Part shown: positions 49,790 through 57,741 of the stretch, in pieces
Layout of the letters: every line of letters starts with the position of its first letter
How positions within the stretch are numbered: the first letter of the stretch is position 1
Origin: DASYXT01 sp035934555
GTDB lineage: Bacteria; Verrucomicrobiota; Verrucomicrobiia; Limisphaerales; UBA8199
Assembly (NCBI GenBank): GCA_035934555.1
Contig: DASYXT010000118.1
Location: 1 to 64,000 of the forward strand
Direction: 5' to 3'
Length of the DNA stretch: 64,000 nt
Notes under the pieces: model-generated
The model's database searches: none
What the model was told of the DNA's origin: nothing
What the model saw: only the letters and a program-made list of their open reading frames with translations
Translations under genes and position numbers: made by a program

Positions 49790-50359
49790 CTAAGATTCCG
49801 ACCCGGAAAAAGAGTAACCCCTCTTTAACTGCGCTTTTTCTGCGCGGCGCAGGCGCACGATGCCCAGCAAGGTATAAAACGCTATCGCCACGGCGTAAGC
49901 GATAATCCCCAGTCCAATCGCCAGCACCACCGGCTCACGATCCCAGGTGAACCAAATCACGGCCGCGCCGACCCCGGCAGTCAGCGCCGTTTGGCCCAGC
50001 AGGCAAAACAAATACAGGCTCATGCTGGTTTGCTGAATGCGTTCGACATGCCACTCGCGATAGAGGTGTTCGCCCAGCGAGCGCATCAGCCAGGCGGACT
50101 GGAAATTGCGGGCGGCGACCAGCACGCTGGTGGTGCTGATGACGATGGCCGGCAACGGCCAAAAAGCGAAGAGGAAGCACATGCCGACGTTGAGCGGGAT
50201 GCCCCAGCGCCAGCCGAGCTTCTTGGCGAGGGGATTGCCTTCCAGCACCATATTGGGAGTGGCAACCCACGTGCTCAGAAAATCCATCCCCCGCGCAACC
50301 AGCAACAGCAGGAAGACCAGTGCATAGGTCTTGCTGGCGAATGGAACAAAATCCTCCAT
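49790..50359 (-). CDS. Hypothetical multispanning membrane protein
   Basis: A 189-residue protein from ATG 50359, whose start overlaps the stop of hisI (TAATG). Four to five hydrophobic helices are visible (YALVFLLLLVARGMDF, IPLNVGMCFLFAFWPLPAIVIS, ALTAGVGAAVIWF, AIGLGIIAYAVAIAFYTLLGI). The segment with ARGMDFLSTWVATPNMVLEGNPL resembles the helix found in DUF5658-like proteins, but this is weak. Function unknown. Translational coupling to hisI suggests co-expression, not necessarily a shared pathway. Confidence 0.65.
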   Translation of the reverse strand: MEDFVPFASKTYALVFLLLLVARGMDFLSTWVATPNMVLEGNPLAKKLGWRWGIPLNVGMCFLFAFWPLPAIVISTTSVLVAARNFQSAWLMRSLGEHLYREWHVERIQQTSMSLYLFCLLGQTALTAGVGAAVIWFTWDREPVVLAIGLGIIAYAVAIAFYTLLGIVRLRRAEKAQLKRGYSFSGSES

Positions 50360-50754
50360 TATTTCCGGCCGTAAATCTGTTCCGGCGTTTGGAGCTGGGT
50401 TTCGGTGATGCGGACGTTGACGCCGTCGGCTGCGAGCGAGCGAAAGAAGCAGGACTTGTAACCTTCGTGGCACGCGGCACCGATTTGCTCGACCTGGATA
50501 AGGAGCGTGTCACCGTCGCAATCAAACGCGATGTCCTTCACCGCCTGCGTGTGGCCGCTGGATTCGCCTTTCATCCAGAATTTCTGGCGGGACCGGCTCC
50601 AGAAAAAGGTTTTGCCCGTTTCGATGGTTTTCGCCAACGAGGCGCGGTTCATCCAGGCCATCATCAGGACACGCCCGGTGCTTTGTTCCTGGATGATGGC
50701 GGGAATCAGGCCGTCTTGGCCGTCTTTGTCGAATTTAAGTTGGTCAAAGGTCAT
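50359..50754 (-). CDS. hisI: Phosphoribosyl-AMP cyclohydrolase
   Basis: A 131-residue HisI, which opens the ring of phosphoribosyl-AMP in histidine synthesis. Diagnostic segments: DGLIPAIIQEQSTGRVLMMAWMN, GKTFFWSRSRQKFWMKGESSGHTQ, DCDGDTLLIQVEQIGAACHEG, with metal ligands Asp/Cys in DCDGD and AACH. It is the single-domain form without HisE. The downstream membrane-protein gene overlaps it by one base. hisF lies 1.4 kb away on the same strand. Confidence 0.95.
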   Translation of the reverse strand: MTFDQLKFDKDGQDGLIPAIIQEQSTGRVLMMAWMNRASLAKTIETGKTFFWSRSRQKFWMKGESSGHTQAVKDIAFDCDGDTLLIQVEQIGAACHEGYKSCFFRSLAADGVNVRITETQLQTPEQIYGRK

Positions 50755-50876
50755 GGTCGCTGCGGATAACCTTAACCGTAGAGACGCAAAGACTCAAAAC
50801 TAATCGCAAAGTTGGATGTTGAACGCATGTCCGTGCGCTTGCGGCAGGTCTTTGTCATATGGGACGGCACAGGATT

Positions 50877-50941
50877 AAACGCAAAGGCGCAAAGATTTTC
50901 ATTATACCCTTTCCTTCTTTGCGCCTTGGCGTCTTTGCGTT
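50877..50941. repeat. ACGCAAAG-type dispersed inverted repeat
   Basis: AACGCAAAGGCGCAAAGA at the left and its inverse TCTTTGCGCCTTGGCGTC, then TTTGCGTT, at the right, separated by about 20 bases. The long stem could act as a transcription barrier. The TAA stop of the anion transporter (50942-50940) is inside the right arm. A shorter related string, GAGACGCAAAGACTC, lies at 50780-50795. Confidence 0.7.
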
Positions 50942-52181
50942 AGCCCAACCACACCAGGAGCACCATGCCTGCGACACTGGTCAACACCGTAACCGGAATG
51001 CCGTAGCGCGCATAGTCCCAAAAGCCTAATTGCATATGCTCACGGGCCGATTCGACGACAATGATGTTGGCGACGGAGCCGACCAGGGTGAGATTGCCGG
51101 CGAAAGTGGTGCTCAGGGCCATCACCTTCCACATTAGCTCAGGGTAGGCGAAGTGGCTGATCCATTTGCCGGCGACGAGCACAAACGGCACGTTGGAGAA
51201 AATGTTCGAACCAAGTTCGGAAAACCAAGCGAGATTCCACGCCTGAGTGACGGCCGAGGTGCCAAAGGTGCCCCGCAGCGATTGATAAACCTGCTCCGGC
51301 AGACCGGTCCGGCTCAGCCCTTCGACTACCACAAACAATGCTGCGAAAAACACCAGTAGATTAAAATCCACCAGCTTCAGCACGGTATGGGTATCCCGCC
51401 GCGCCAGCACCATCAACAGCGCCCCGCCGCTCAGCGCGGTCCAGGACAAGTTTAGTCCCAGCAGAAAACCCGCGAAGACCAGCGCCAGCACGGCGAACGT
51501 CAGGGTGAGCAGGCGGCGGTCCAGGTCGCGCGTGGGCGCGGTGGTTCGCTCGATGCGAGCCAGGCGGAGGGCTGGGCCGAAGCCGATGCGCAGGATGAGG
51601 TATTCGATGGCGAGTCCGACAACGGCGATGGGCGCCAGCGAGCGCGAGAACCGTGCGAAGGGTAGGCCCGAAAGATGGCCAATGATCATGTTCTGCGGAT
51701 TGCCGACCAGCGTGGCGACGCTGCCCAGATTCGCGCTCATGGCCAGAGCCAATAAGAAGGGGAGCAAGGGCAGTTTGCCACGGGCGATCACCGCGATCAC
51801 CAGCGGCGTCAGCATCAGACAAATGATATCATTGACGAGCAGCGCCGAGAGCACGCCCGAGGTCAACACCAGCAGGAGCAGCAATTGCTCGGCCGTTTTG
51901 GCCCGGCGCAGAATGGCGTCGGCGGCAAAATCGAAGAATCCGGCCAGCGAGAGGTAAGCGGAAATGAGCATCATGCCGAGCAGCAGCACAAGCGTGTCGT
52001 AATCGACAGCCTGGTAAGCCTGGGTGGGAGTCAACACGCCGCCGGCGACCATCAGGACGGTGCCCAGCAAGGCTGCCGCAGGCCGGTTGAGCGGCAGCAG
52101 TTTCAGTTGCCGGCCGCTGATCAGCACATAGGTGGCGCAAAATACCACCACCGCGAAGATTTCCTTTTGCGCGGGGGTCAC
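50940..52181 (-). CDS. SLC13/ArsB/NhaD-superfamily ion transporter
   Basis: A 413-residue permease from GTG 52181, which overlaps the hisF stop as GTGA; the long upstream open frame is just hisF in another frame. About eleven helices (EIFAVVVFCATYVLISGRQ, YDTLVLLLGMMLISAYLSLAGFF, LLLLLVLTSGVLSALLVNDIICLMLTPL) carry the superfamily hallmarks including the NLGSVATLVGNPQN motif and a second half with SNIFSNVPFVLVAG. Transported ion could be arsenite, sodium/proton or a dicarboxylate; the NPQN motif does not decide. Coupled to hisF. Confidence 0.85.
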   Translation of the reverse strand: MTPAQKEIFAVVVFCATYVLISGRQLKLLPLNRPAAALLGTVLMVAGGVLTPTQAYQAVDYDTLVLLLGMMLISAYLSLAGFFDFAADAILRRAKTAEQLLLLLVLTSGVLSALLVNDIICLMLTPLVIAVIARGKLPLLPFLLALAMSANLGSVATLVGNPQNMIIGHLSGLPFARFSRSLAPIAVVGLAIEYLILRIGFGPALRLARIERTTAPTRDLDRRLLTLTFAVLALVFAGFLLGLNLSWTALSGGALLMVLARRDTHTVLKLVDFNLLVFFAALFVVVEGLSRTGLPEQVYQSLRGTFGTSAVTQAWNLAWFSELGSNIFSNVPFVLVAGKWISHFAYPELMWKVMALSTTFAGNLTLVGSVANIIVVESAREHMQLGFWDYARYGIPVTVLTSVAGMVLLVWLG

Positions 52182-52954
52182 ACCAGGCGGACCGGGATGT
52201 GTTTGCGGTCGAGAAATTCCTTCACTTGCTGGACGGTGTAGGTGCCGAAATGGAAGATGCTGGCTGCGAGGACGGCATCGGCGCGGCCTTCCAGCAGCAC
52301 GGCGGCCATATGTTCGAGCGTGCCTGCGCCCCCGCTGGCCACAACCGGAACCGCGACGGCTTCGCTGACCCGCCGTGTCAGTTCGAGATCGAACCCCGCC
52401 TTGGTGCCATCGGCGTCGATACTGTTGAGCACCAGCTCCCCGGCACCCAATTCGACGGCGCGGCAGGCCCAGTCGAGCGCCACGAGGCCGGTCGGTTTGC
52501 GGCCCCCATGCGAGAAAACTTCCCAGTGGTGCGGTCCGGTTTTTTTTGCGTCGATCGAGACGACAATGCATTGGCTGCCGAATTTCTCGGCACCCGCGCG
52601 GATGAGCTCCGGGTCCGCTAAGGCCGAGGAGTTGAGGCTGACCTTGTCGGCGCCGGCGCGCAGCATCGTGTAGATGTCCTCGACGGAGCGCAGGCCGCCG
52701 CCAACCGTCAGCGGCATGAAACATTGGTCGGCGGTGCGCTCGATCACATCAACCATCGTGGCGCGCCCATGCGCGCTGGCGGTGATATCGAAGAAGACCA
52801 TTTCATCGGCACCCTGCTCGTTGTAACGGAGAGCGAGGGCGACAGGATCGCCGACATTGCGCAATTCGCCGGCTTCGGCTCGGCCAAACTGCACACCCCG
52901 CGTGACCTGGCCGGCATGGACGTCCAGGCACGGTATGACGCGCTTCGCAAGCAC
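52178..52954 (-). CDS. hisF: Imidazole glycerol phosphate synthase, cyclase subunit
   Basis: A 258-residue TIM-barrel enzyme from GTG 52954, giving the standard N-terminus LAKRVIPCLDV; an ATG at 53005 would add 17 residues. It closes the imidazole ring with ammonia from HisH. Catalytic Asp (CLDVHAG) and Asp in the AGADKVSLNS/VVSIDAKK half, phosphate-binding GGGLRSVEDI and ASGGAGTLEHM, are present. hisH and hisA are not nearby. The next gene downstream overlaps by GTGA. Confidence 0.95.
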   Translation of the reverse strand: MLAKRVIPCLDVHAGQVTRGVQFGRAEAGELRNVGDPVALALRYNEQGADEMVFFDITASAHGRATMVDVIERTADQCFMPLTVGGGLRSVEDIYTMLRAGADKVSLNSSALADPELIRAGAEKFGSQCIVVSIDAKKTGPHHWEVFSHGGRKPTGLVALDWACRAVELGAGELVLNSIDADGTKAGFDLELTRRVSEAVAVPVVASGGAGTLEHMAAVLLEGRADAVLAASIFHFGTYTVQQVKEFLDRKHIPVRLV

Positions 52955-53062
52955 GCGGAGAATGTAGTGGGGGCGGCCGGAAACGGAAAGGCGAACATCC
53001 GCCATTCGCGCCTTTTCAACCTGGCGCGGTTGGCTTACCTTGGCGCCTTAGAATCAGCCAAC

Positions 53063-54433
53063 ATGCCTAGTGTCTATATCAAGACTTACGGTTGCCAGAT
53101 GAACGAGCGCGACAGCGAAGCCGTCGCGGCGCAGCTTGTTGCCAAAGGTTACACCCTCGCCGGGTGCGAGGCGGTGGCGGACGTCATTCTGCTCAACACC
53201 TGCAGTGTGCGCGACATGGCGGAGCAAAAGGCGCTGCACAAAATGGAGGTGCTGATGCACGAGACCCGGCGGCGGCGGCCCCACGTCGTGCTCGGGTTTA
53301 TGGGCTGCATGGCCCAAAGCCGCGGACAGGAGCTGGTGGACCGGTTACCCGATGTGGACCTGGTGGTGGGCACACAAAAATTTCATCGCACAGCCGAATA
53401 CCTCGAGGACATTTTGTCCGGCCGACGCGACAAGGTTGTCGAAATTGCGGCAGAGGAGCGAAGTGAGTCTGCGATTCGCGAGCACTTGCTCGAGGGCGCC
53501 GGCCGCAAATCCGTCACAGCCTTTGTCAGCATTATGCAGGGGTGCAACCAATATTGCACATTTTGCATTGTGCCCTACACGCGCGGCCAGGAGCGCAGCC
53601 GCACCATTGCCGATGTGGTCAGCGAGTGCCGCGACCTGGTCAGCCGCGGCGTGAAGGAGATCACGCTGCTAGGCCAAATCGTCACCAGCTACGGCAAACG
53701 AGAGCTCGGGGTGGTCGAAGGCAAATCGGGTTTCGTGCAGTTGCTGGAGGCGGTCAACGCGGTTGAAGGCTTGGAACGGCTGCGGTTCACCTCACCACAT
53801 CCGAAAGGCTATGGCGACGACCTGGTGGCGGCGTATGGCCGGCTGCCGAAACTGGTCGAGAGCGCGCATTTGCCAGTCCAAAGCGGCAGCGACCGCGTGC
53901 TCAAGCTGATGCACCGCGGCTACACGCGGGAGCGGTATTTGGACATCATACGCAAACTGCGGCGGGCGAAACCCAACATCGGCCTGAGCACCGATCTGAT
54001 CGTCGGCTTCCCGGGCGAAACTGAAGCCGATTTCCAGGATACGTTGTCTTTGGTGCGCGAGGTCCGGTTTGACCAGGCTTACCTCTTTAAATACTCCGAG
54101 CGCCGTGACACGCCGGCCGCGCTGATGCCCAATCAGGTGCCGCAGGAAATTCGTGAAGAGCGCCTGGCCCAACTATTGGCGGTAGTCAACGAAGTGGCGG
54201 CGCGCCGTTTTGAGGCGTTGGTCGGGACGGAAGTGGAGATTCTAGTCGAAGGCACAAGCAAGAAGAACGTGCAACGACTGACCGGCCGAACCCGATGCAA
54301 TCGCATTGTGGTTTTTGAGGGGGCAGAGCGGCACATCGGTCAGGTGATCAACGTGCGCGTGCTCAAGGCGGGCTCGTTCACGCTCTATGCTGAACCGGTG
54401 GGCGAGTCCTTGAGCGTGGGGCGTGGAGCTTAA
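53063..54433 (+). CDS. miaB: tRNA-2-methylthio-N6-dimethylallyladenosine synthase
   Basis: A 456-residue radical-SAM methylthiotransferase acting on A37 of tRNAs. Cluster ligands are Cys11, Cys47 and Cys82 in the N-terminal UPF0004 domain and Cys161/165/168 in CNQYCTFCIVPYTRG. The conserved EITLLGQIVTSYG, LPVQSGSDRVLKLMHRGYTRE and the C-terminal TRAM region (RTRCNRIVVFEG) are intact. The usual family residue after GQ in this motif is asparagine, here isoleucine. The start is ATG 53063 (MPSVYIKTYGCQMNERDSE), divergent from hisF. Confidence 0.96.
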   Translation: MPSVYIKTYGCQMNERDSEAVAAQLVAKGYTLAGCEAVADVILLNTCSVRDMAEQKALHKMEVLMHETRRRRPHVVLGFMGCMAQSRGQELVDRLPDVDLVVGTQKFHRTAEYLEDILSGRRDKVVEIAAEERSESAIREHLLEGAGRKSVTAFVSIMQGCNQYCTFCIVPYTRGQERSRTIADVVSECRDLVSRGVKEITLLGQIVTSYGKRELGVVEGKSGFVQLLEAVNAVEGLERLRFTSPHPKGYGDDLVAAYGRLPKLVESAHLPVQSGSDRVLKLMHRGYTRERYLDIIRKLRRAKPNIGLSTDLIVGFPGETEADFQDTLSLVREVRFDQAYLFKYSERRDTPAALMPNQVPQEIREERLAQLLAVVNEVAARRFEALVGTEVEILVEGTSKKNVQRLTGRTRCNRIVVFEGAERHIGQVINVRVLKAGSFTLYAEPVGESLSVGRGA

Positions 54434-54448
54434 GAGCGTGCGCGGGCT

Positions 54449-54823
54449 TTAAGTGCGCCGGCTTTTGCGCCGAGCCGGGCGCTTGCCCGCCCCGCGAGAC
54501 TGCGCTGCCGGCCGGCGGCGGGTCGGGGCCTTCGCGACAGGTTTTTGGGCGGTGGGTGCGGAGGCGTTTGCCGCAACTGGTGGGGCAGCACCGGTCTTGG
54601 GCGCTGTTTTTTCGTGGATGACCTGGCGCACCTGCTCGAGTTTGCGGTCAAGACCATGCCTGGCGCGTTCGAGACCCATCTGCCCGATATTGACGGCATC
54701 GGTGAGAAAGCCGCAGGCTTTCTCAATCCCTTGCGCGTAGGTGCCGTCCTTCAGCTCGATTCCCTTCGTCCGCAGGAATGTTCCTAAGTGGTCGTAAAGT
54801 TCTTTTTTGTCGATGGTATTCAT
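54449..54823 (-). CDS. Small protein with histone-H1-like basic tail
   Basis: A 124-residue protein. Residues ~1-70 are helical and mildly charged (DKKELYDHLGTFLRTKGIEL, FLTDAVNIGQMGLERARHGLD). Residues ~75-124 are an Ala/Pro/Lys/Arg-rich, low-complexity tail ending RPARRKSRRT, like the C-terminal tails of bacterial histone-H1-like proteins. This suggests nucleic-acid binding, but no HTH or known fold is visible. It converges on miaB and diverges from the BrkB-type gene. Confidence 0.65.
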   Translation of the reverse strand: MNTIDKKELYDHLGTFLRTKGIELKDGTYAQGIEKACGFLTDAVNIGQMGLERARHGLDRKLEQVRQVIHEKTAPKTGAAPPVAANASAPTAQKPVAKAPTRRRPAAQSRGAGKRPARRKSRRT

Positions 54824-54946
54824 AACCGGTTCCGTTTCTAACCGCCACTATGAGTCAGGGTGTGACATCAAGCAATTATAGACCAGGAGCGGTTTTGTAG
54901 CCGCGGTTGACTTGGTCGGCGGCTTTGTTAGCGTGGACTGAGTTTA

Positions 54947-56422
54947 ATGGGAACGAAGCTTACCAGATTGCAAAAAATTCGCGCCGACGCGCACGCGTTG
55001 CTGGACGAGAACACGGTGCACCGGGCTGAACGAATGGGACGATGGCACCGGTTTGTGCATTTCTGGGTGTTGGTCTGGAGGAGCTTCTCGCGCAACCGTT
55101 GTCCCGTGCGCGCCTCGGCGCTGGCCTATGCGACCTTACTGGCGCTGATCCCCATGCTGGCTGTCGTCATGAGCGTGACCAGCACTTTCCTGAAAAAGGA
55201 AGGCGAAGCGGGCATCGAAAAGTTCATTGTCAGGTTTGTCGCGAGCGTTTCCGGGGCTGCGGCTGAACCAGCGGCCGGCGCTCCTCCCTCAGTAAGCGAG
55301 GGCGATGCCGGCCAGGAAACCGGCCAAATGAATGCGCTGCCCAAAGACGAGCAGATCGCCGTAACCCAAAAGGCCCTGGCGCGCAACATCAACGGGTTTA
55401 TTCAAAACACGCGCAGCGGGGCGCTGGGGGTCACCGGCAGTGTGCTGCTGATCTTTGCGGCAATTTCCATGCTCAGCCGCATCGAAGCGACCTTTAACGA
55501 TATTTGGGGCGTGCCCCGCGGCCGCAGTTGGTTCATGCGAATCGTGCTGTATTGGGGGGTGTTGAGCCTCGTGCCGTTGTTGTTGATGGTGGCGTTGGGC
55601 CTGGCGACCGGCCCGCAGTTGCAGGGGACGAAGCAGCTGCTGGCGAAACTGCCATTCATCGGCAATTTTCTGCTCCACGTTGGATTTCAACTGTTGCCGA
55701 TCTTGCTGCTGTGCCTGACGTTTGCGGCCTTCTACATGCTGATGCCCAACGCAAAGGTGCATTGGCGCGCCGCGGTGGTCGGCGGTTTTGTCAGCGGTTC
55801 GCTTTTTCACCTCAACAATATGGTGAGCGTGCTGTACGTCTCCCGCGTGGTTTCCAACAGCAAGATTTACGGCAGCCTGGCCTTGGTGCCGGTGTTCATG
55901 ATCGGCCTGTACTTCTCGTGGCTGATCGTGCTGTTCGGCGCGCAGGTGGCCTATGCGTATCAGAACCGGACGACGTATCTCGAGGAAAAGCAGGTGGAAA
56001 ACATCAACCAGCGCGGCCGGGAGTTTATCGCACTGCGCCTGATGACGTTGGTGGGGCAGCGCTATCTGCGCGGCGACCCGCCTTGCGCAGTGATCGAGGC
56101 GTCCGAGCAACTGGGCGTCCCGACGCGCCTGGTGCGCCAGGTGATGCAGACGCTGACGGCCGCACGCCTGGTGGTTGAAACCGCCGGCCAGGAAACTGCC
56201 TACCTGCCCGCCCGGCCCATGGAGAGCATTTCCTGCCACGATATTCTCTGGGCGTTGCGCGCCGGCCAGGGCCAGGAACTGGCTACCCGCGATGAACCGG
56301 CGCGCGCCGAGGTTTACGGGGAGTTCGAGCGCATCCAGGCAGCAGAACGCCATGCCGCCGCGTCGATTTCCATGCTCGCTTTGGCCACGCGCGCCCAATC
56401 TCACGCGCAACTGGTCGATTAA
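54947..56422 (+). CDS. YihY/BrkB-family membrane protein
   Basis: A 491-residue protein with six or so membrane helices: the family's RASALAYATLLALIPMLAVVMS in helix 1, SALGVTGSVLLIFAAISML-like region, FNDIWGVPRGRSW, RIVLYWGVLSLVPLLLMV, MPNAKVHWRAAVVGGFVSGSLF and SLALVPVFMIGLYFSWLIVLFGAQVAYA. A ~55-residue extra loop (residues ~90-145) sits between helices 1 and 2, and the C-terminal ~130 residues are cytoplasmic with a winged-helix-like look. It was once annotated as RNase BN in E. coli, incorrectly. Role unknown. Followed seven bases later by ald. Confidence 0.88.
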   Translation: MGTKLTRLQKIRADAHALLDENTVHRAERMGRWHRFVHFWVLVWRSFSRNRCPVRASALAYATLLALIPMLAVVMSVTSTFLKKEGEAGIEKFIVRFVASVSGAAAEPAAGAPPSVSEGDAGQETGQMNALPKDEQIAVTQKALARNINGFIQNTRSGALGVTGSVLLIFAAISMLSRIEATFNDIWGVPRGRSWFMRIVLYWGVLSLVPLLLMVALGLATGPQLQGTKQLLAKLPFIGNFLLHVGFQLLPILLLCLTFAAFYMLMPNAKVHWRAAVVGGFVSGSLFHLNNMVSVLYVSRVVSNSKIYGSLALVPVFMIGLYFSWLIVLFGAQVAYAYQNRTTYLEEKQVENINQRGREFIALRLMTLVGQRYLRGDPPCAVIEASEQLGVPTRLVRQVMQTLTAARLVVETAGQETAYLPARPMESISCHDILWALRAGQGQELATRDEPARAEVYGEFERIQAAERHAAASISMLALATRAQSHAQLVD

Positions 56423-56428
56423 ACTTTT

Positions 56429-57529
56429 ATGATCATTGGTGTCCCCAAGGAAATCAAAGAACAGGAGTATCGCGTCGCGCTGCTGCCCTCGGCGGCATAT
56501 CAGCTTATCAAGCGCGGCAACCAGGTGCTGGTCGAGCGCAATGCCGGCGCCGGTGCCGGTTACCCTGATTCAGACTATGCCCAGGCGGGCGCGACCATGG
56601 TGGCCGATCACGCTCGACTGTTCGCCGAGTCCGACCTGGTGGTGAAAGTCAAAGAACCGCTGCCTGCCGAATATGCGTTGCTGCGGCCCGGGCAAATTCT
56701 TTTCACCTACTTGCACCTGGCGGCCGACCGCGGATTGACCGACGCGTTGTTGAAATCGGGTGTGACGGGACTGGCGTACGAAACGCTCGAAGTGAACCGG
56801 CGCCTGCCGTTGCTCGAACCGATGAGCGAAATTGCCGGACGGATGTCCATCCTGGTCGGCGGTTATTTCCTGGCGAAGCATTTCGGCGGCAGTGGGGTGT
56901 TGTTGGGCGGTGTTCCCGGTGTTTTGCCGGGCAAGGTCGTGGTGCTGGGCGGTGGAAGTTCGGGAATTAATGCCGCTCGGATGGCCCAGGGCCTCGGCGC
57001 CGACGTCACCATTCTCGAAGTGGACCTGGAGCGAATGCGGTTCCTGGACATTACCCTGCACACCGCGCACACCCTCTACTCGAACGAGGCGCATTTGTTG
57101 GAGCTGTTGCCTGCGGTGGATTTGCTGATTGGCGCGGTGCTCGTGCCCGGAGCGCGCGCGCCCAAGCTGATCGGCCGCGATATGCTGCGCCGCATGCGGC
57201 CGGGGAGTGTGCTAGTGGACATCGCTATCGATCAAGGTGGCTGCGCCGAAACTTCGCGGCCCACGACTCATCACGACCCGGTGTTCGTCGAGGAAGGCGT
57301 CACTCACTATTGCGTCGCCAACATGCCGGGTGCCTACGCGCGCACCGCCACCCAGGCTCTGACCAATGTCACCTATCGGTACATCGAACTTCTGGCCGAT
57401 TACGGTTTGGCGGAGGCCTGCCAGAAGCAACCCGCTTTGCTCGGCGCTATCAACATCCTGAACGGCAAGCTCACGCACAAAGCCGTCGCTGAGGCGCATG
57501 GGATGCCCTTCTCACCTGTCGTGCTTTGA
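56429..57529 (+). CDS. ald: Alanine dehydrogenase
   Basis: A 366-residue NAD-dependent enzyme interconverting alanine and pyruvate plus ammonia. It has the family N-terminus IGVPKEIKEQEYRVALLP, the EYALLRPGQILFTYLHLA segment, the substrate-binding Lys and His, the Rossmann segment VVLGGGSSGINAARMAQGLGADVTILEVD, and VDIAIDQGGCAETSRPTTH. Complete and in frame. It is six bases after the BrkB-type gene, so probably co-transcribed with it. Confidence 0.96.
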   Translation: MIIGVPKEIKEQEYRVALLPSAAYQLIKRGNQVLVERNAGAGAGYPDSDYAQAGATMVADHARLFAESDLVVKVKEPLPAEYALLRPGQILFTYLHLAADRGLTDALLKSGVTGLAYETLEVNRRLPLLEPMSEIAGRMSILVGGYFLAKHFGGSGVLLGGVPGVLPGKVVVLGGGSSGINAARMAQGLGADVTILEVDLERMRFLDITLHTAHTLYSNEAHLLELLPAVDLLIGAVLVPGARAPKLIGRDMLRRMRPGSVLVDIAIDQGGCAETSRPTTHHDPVFVEEGVTHYCVANMPGAYARTATQALTNVTYRYIELLADYGLAEACQKQPALLGAINILNGKLTHKAVAEAHGMPFSPVVL

Positions 57530-57591
57530 GGCGCTGCGGCGGCCCCTGCTAATACACTTGCATATTCCCGCCCGAAACCTACGCTCGGCTC

Positions 57592-57726
57592 ATGCTTTTG
57601 CCTTGGGGAATCGGCAGAAGGTCGCGCCGTTTCGTGCACGAGAACGGCATCGTGATGTTTCTAGTCGCGTTGGTGGCAGGCGTGGTGCTCCTGGTGGCGC
57701 TGCTGATGTACGCGCTTTCTACCTAA
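57592..57726 (+). CDS. Tiny single-span membrane protein
   Basis: A 44-codon frame starting ATG 57592. It encodes a basic N-terminus (GRRSRRF) and one strongly hydrophobic helix (VMFLVALVAGVVLLVALLMYAL) ending at TAA 57726. The pattern of a basic segment followed by a clean helix is unlikely to arise by chance in non-coding DNA, but no ribosome-binding site is obvious. It lies 62 bases after ald and converges on the isomerase-like gene. Confidence 0.4.
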   Translation: MLLPWGIGRRSRRFVHENGIVMFLVALVAGVVLLVALLMYALST

Positions 57727-57741
57727 CCATGCACCAGAGGT

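Noticed and set aside
48607..49905. A 432-codon open frame opposite trpE
   Set aside because: Antisense to a certain gene with no domain, and its composition is typical of a shadow frame.
52184..52724. N-terminal extension of the ion-transporter frame
   Set aside because: It lies entirely over hisF in another frame and is Arg-rich with no membrane helix. GTG 52181 gives a normal start.
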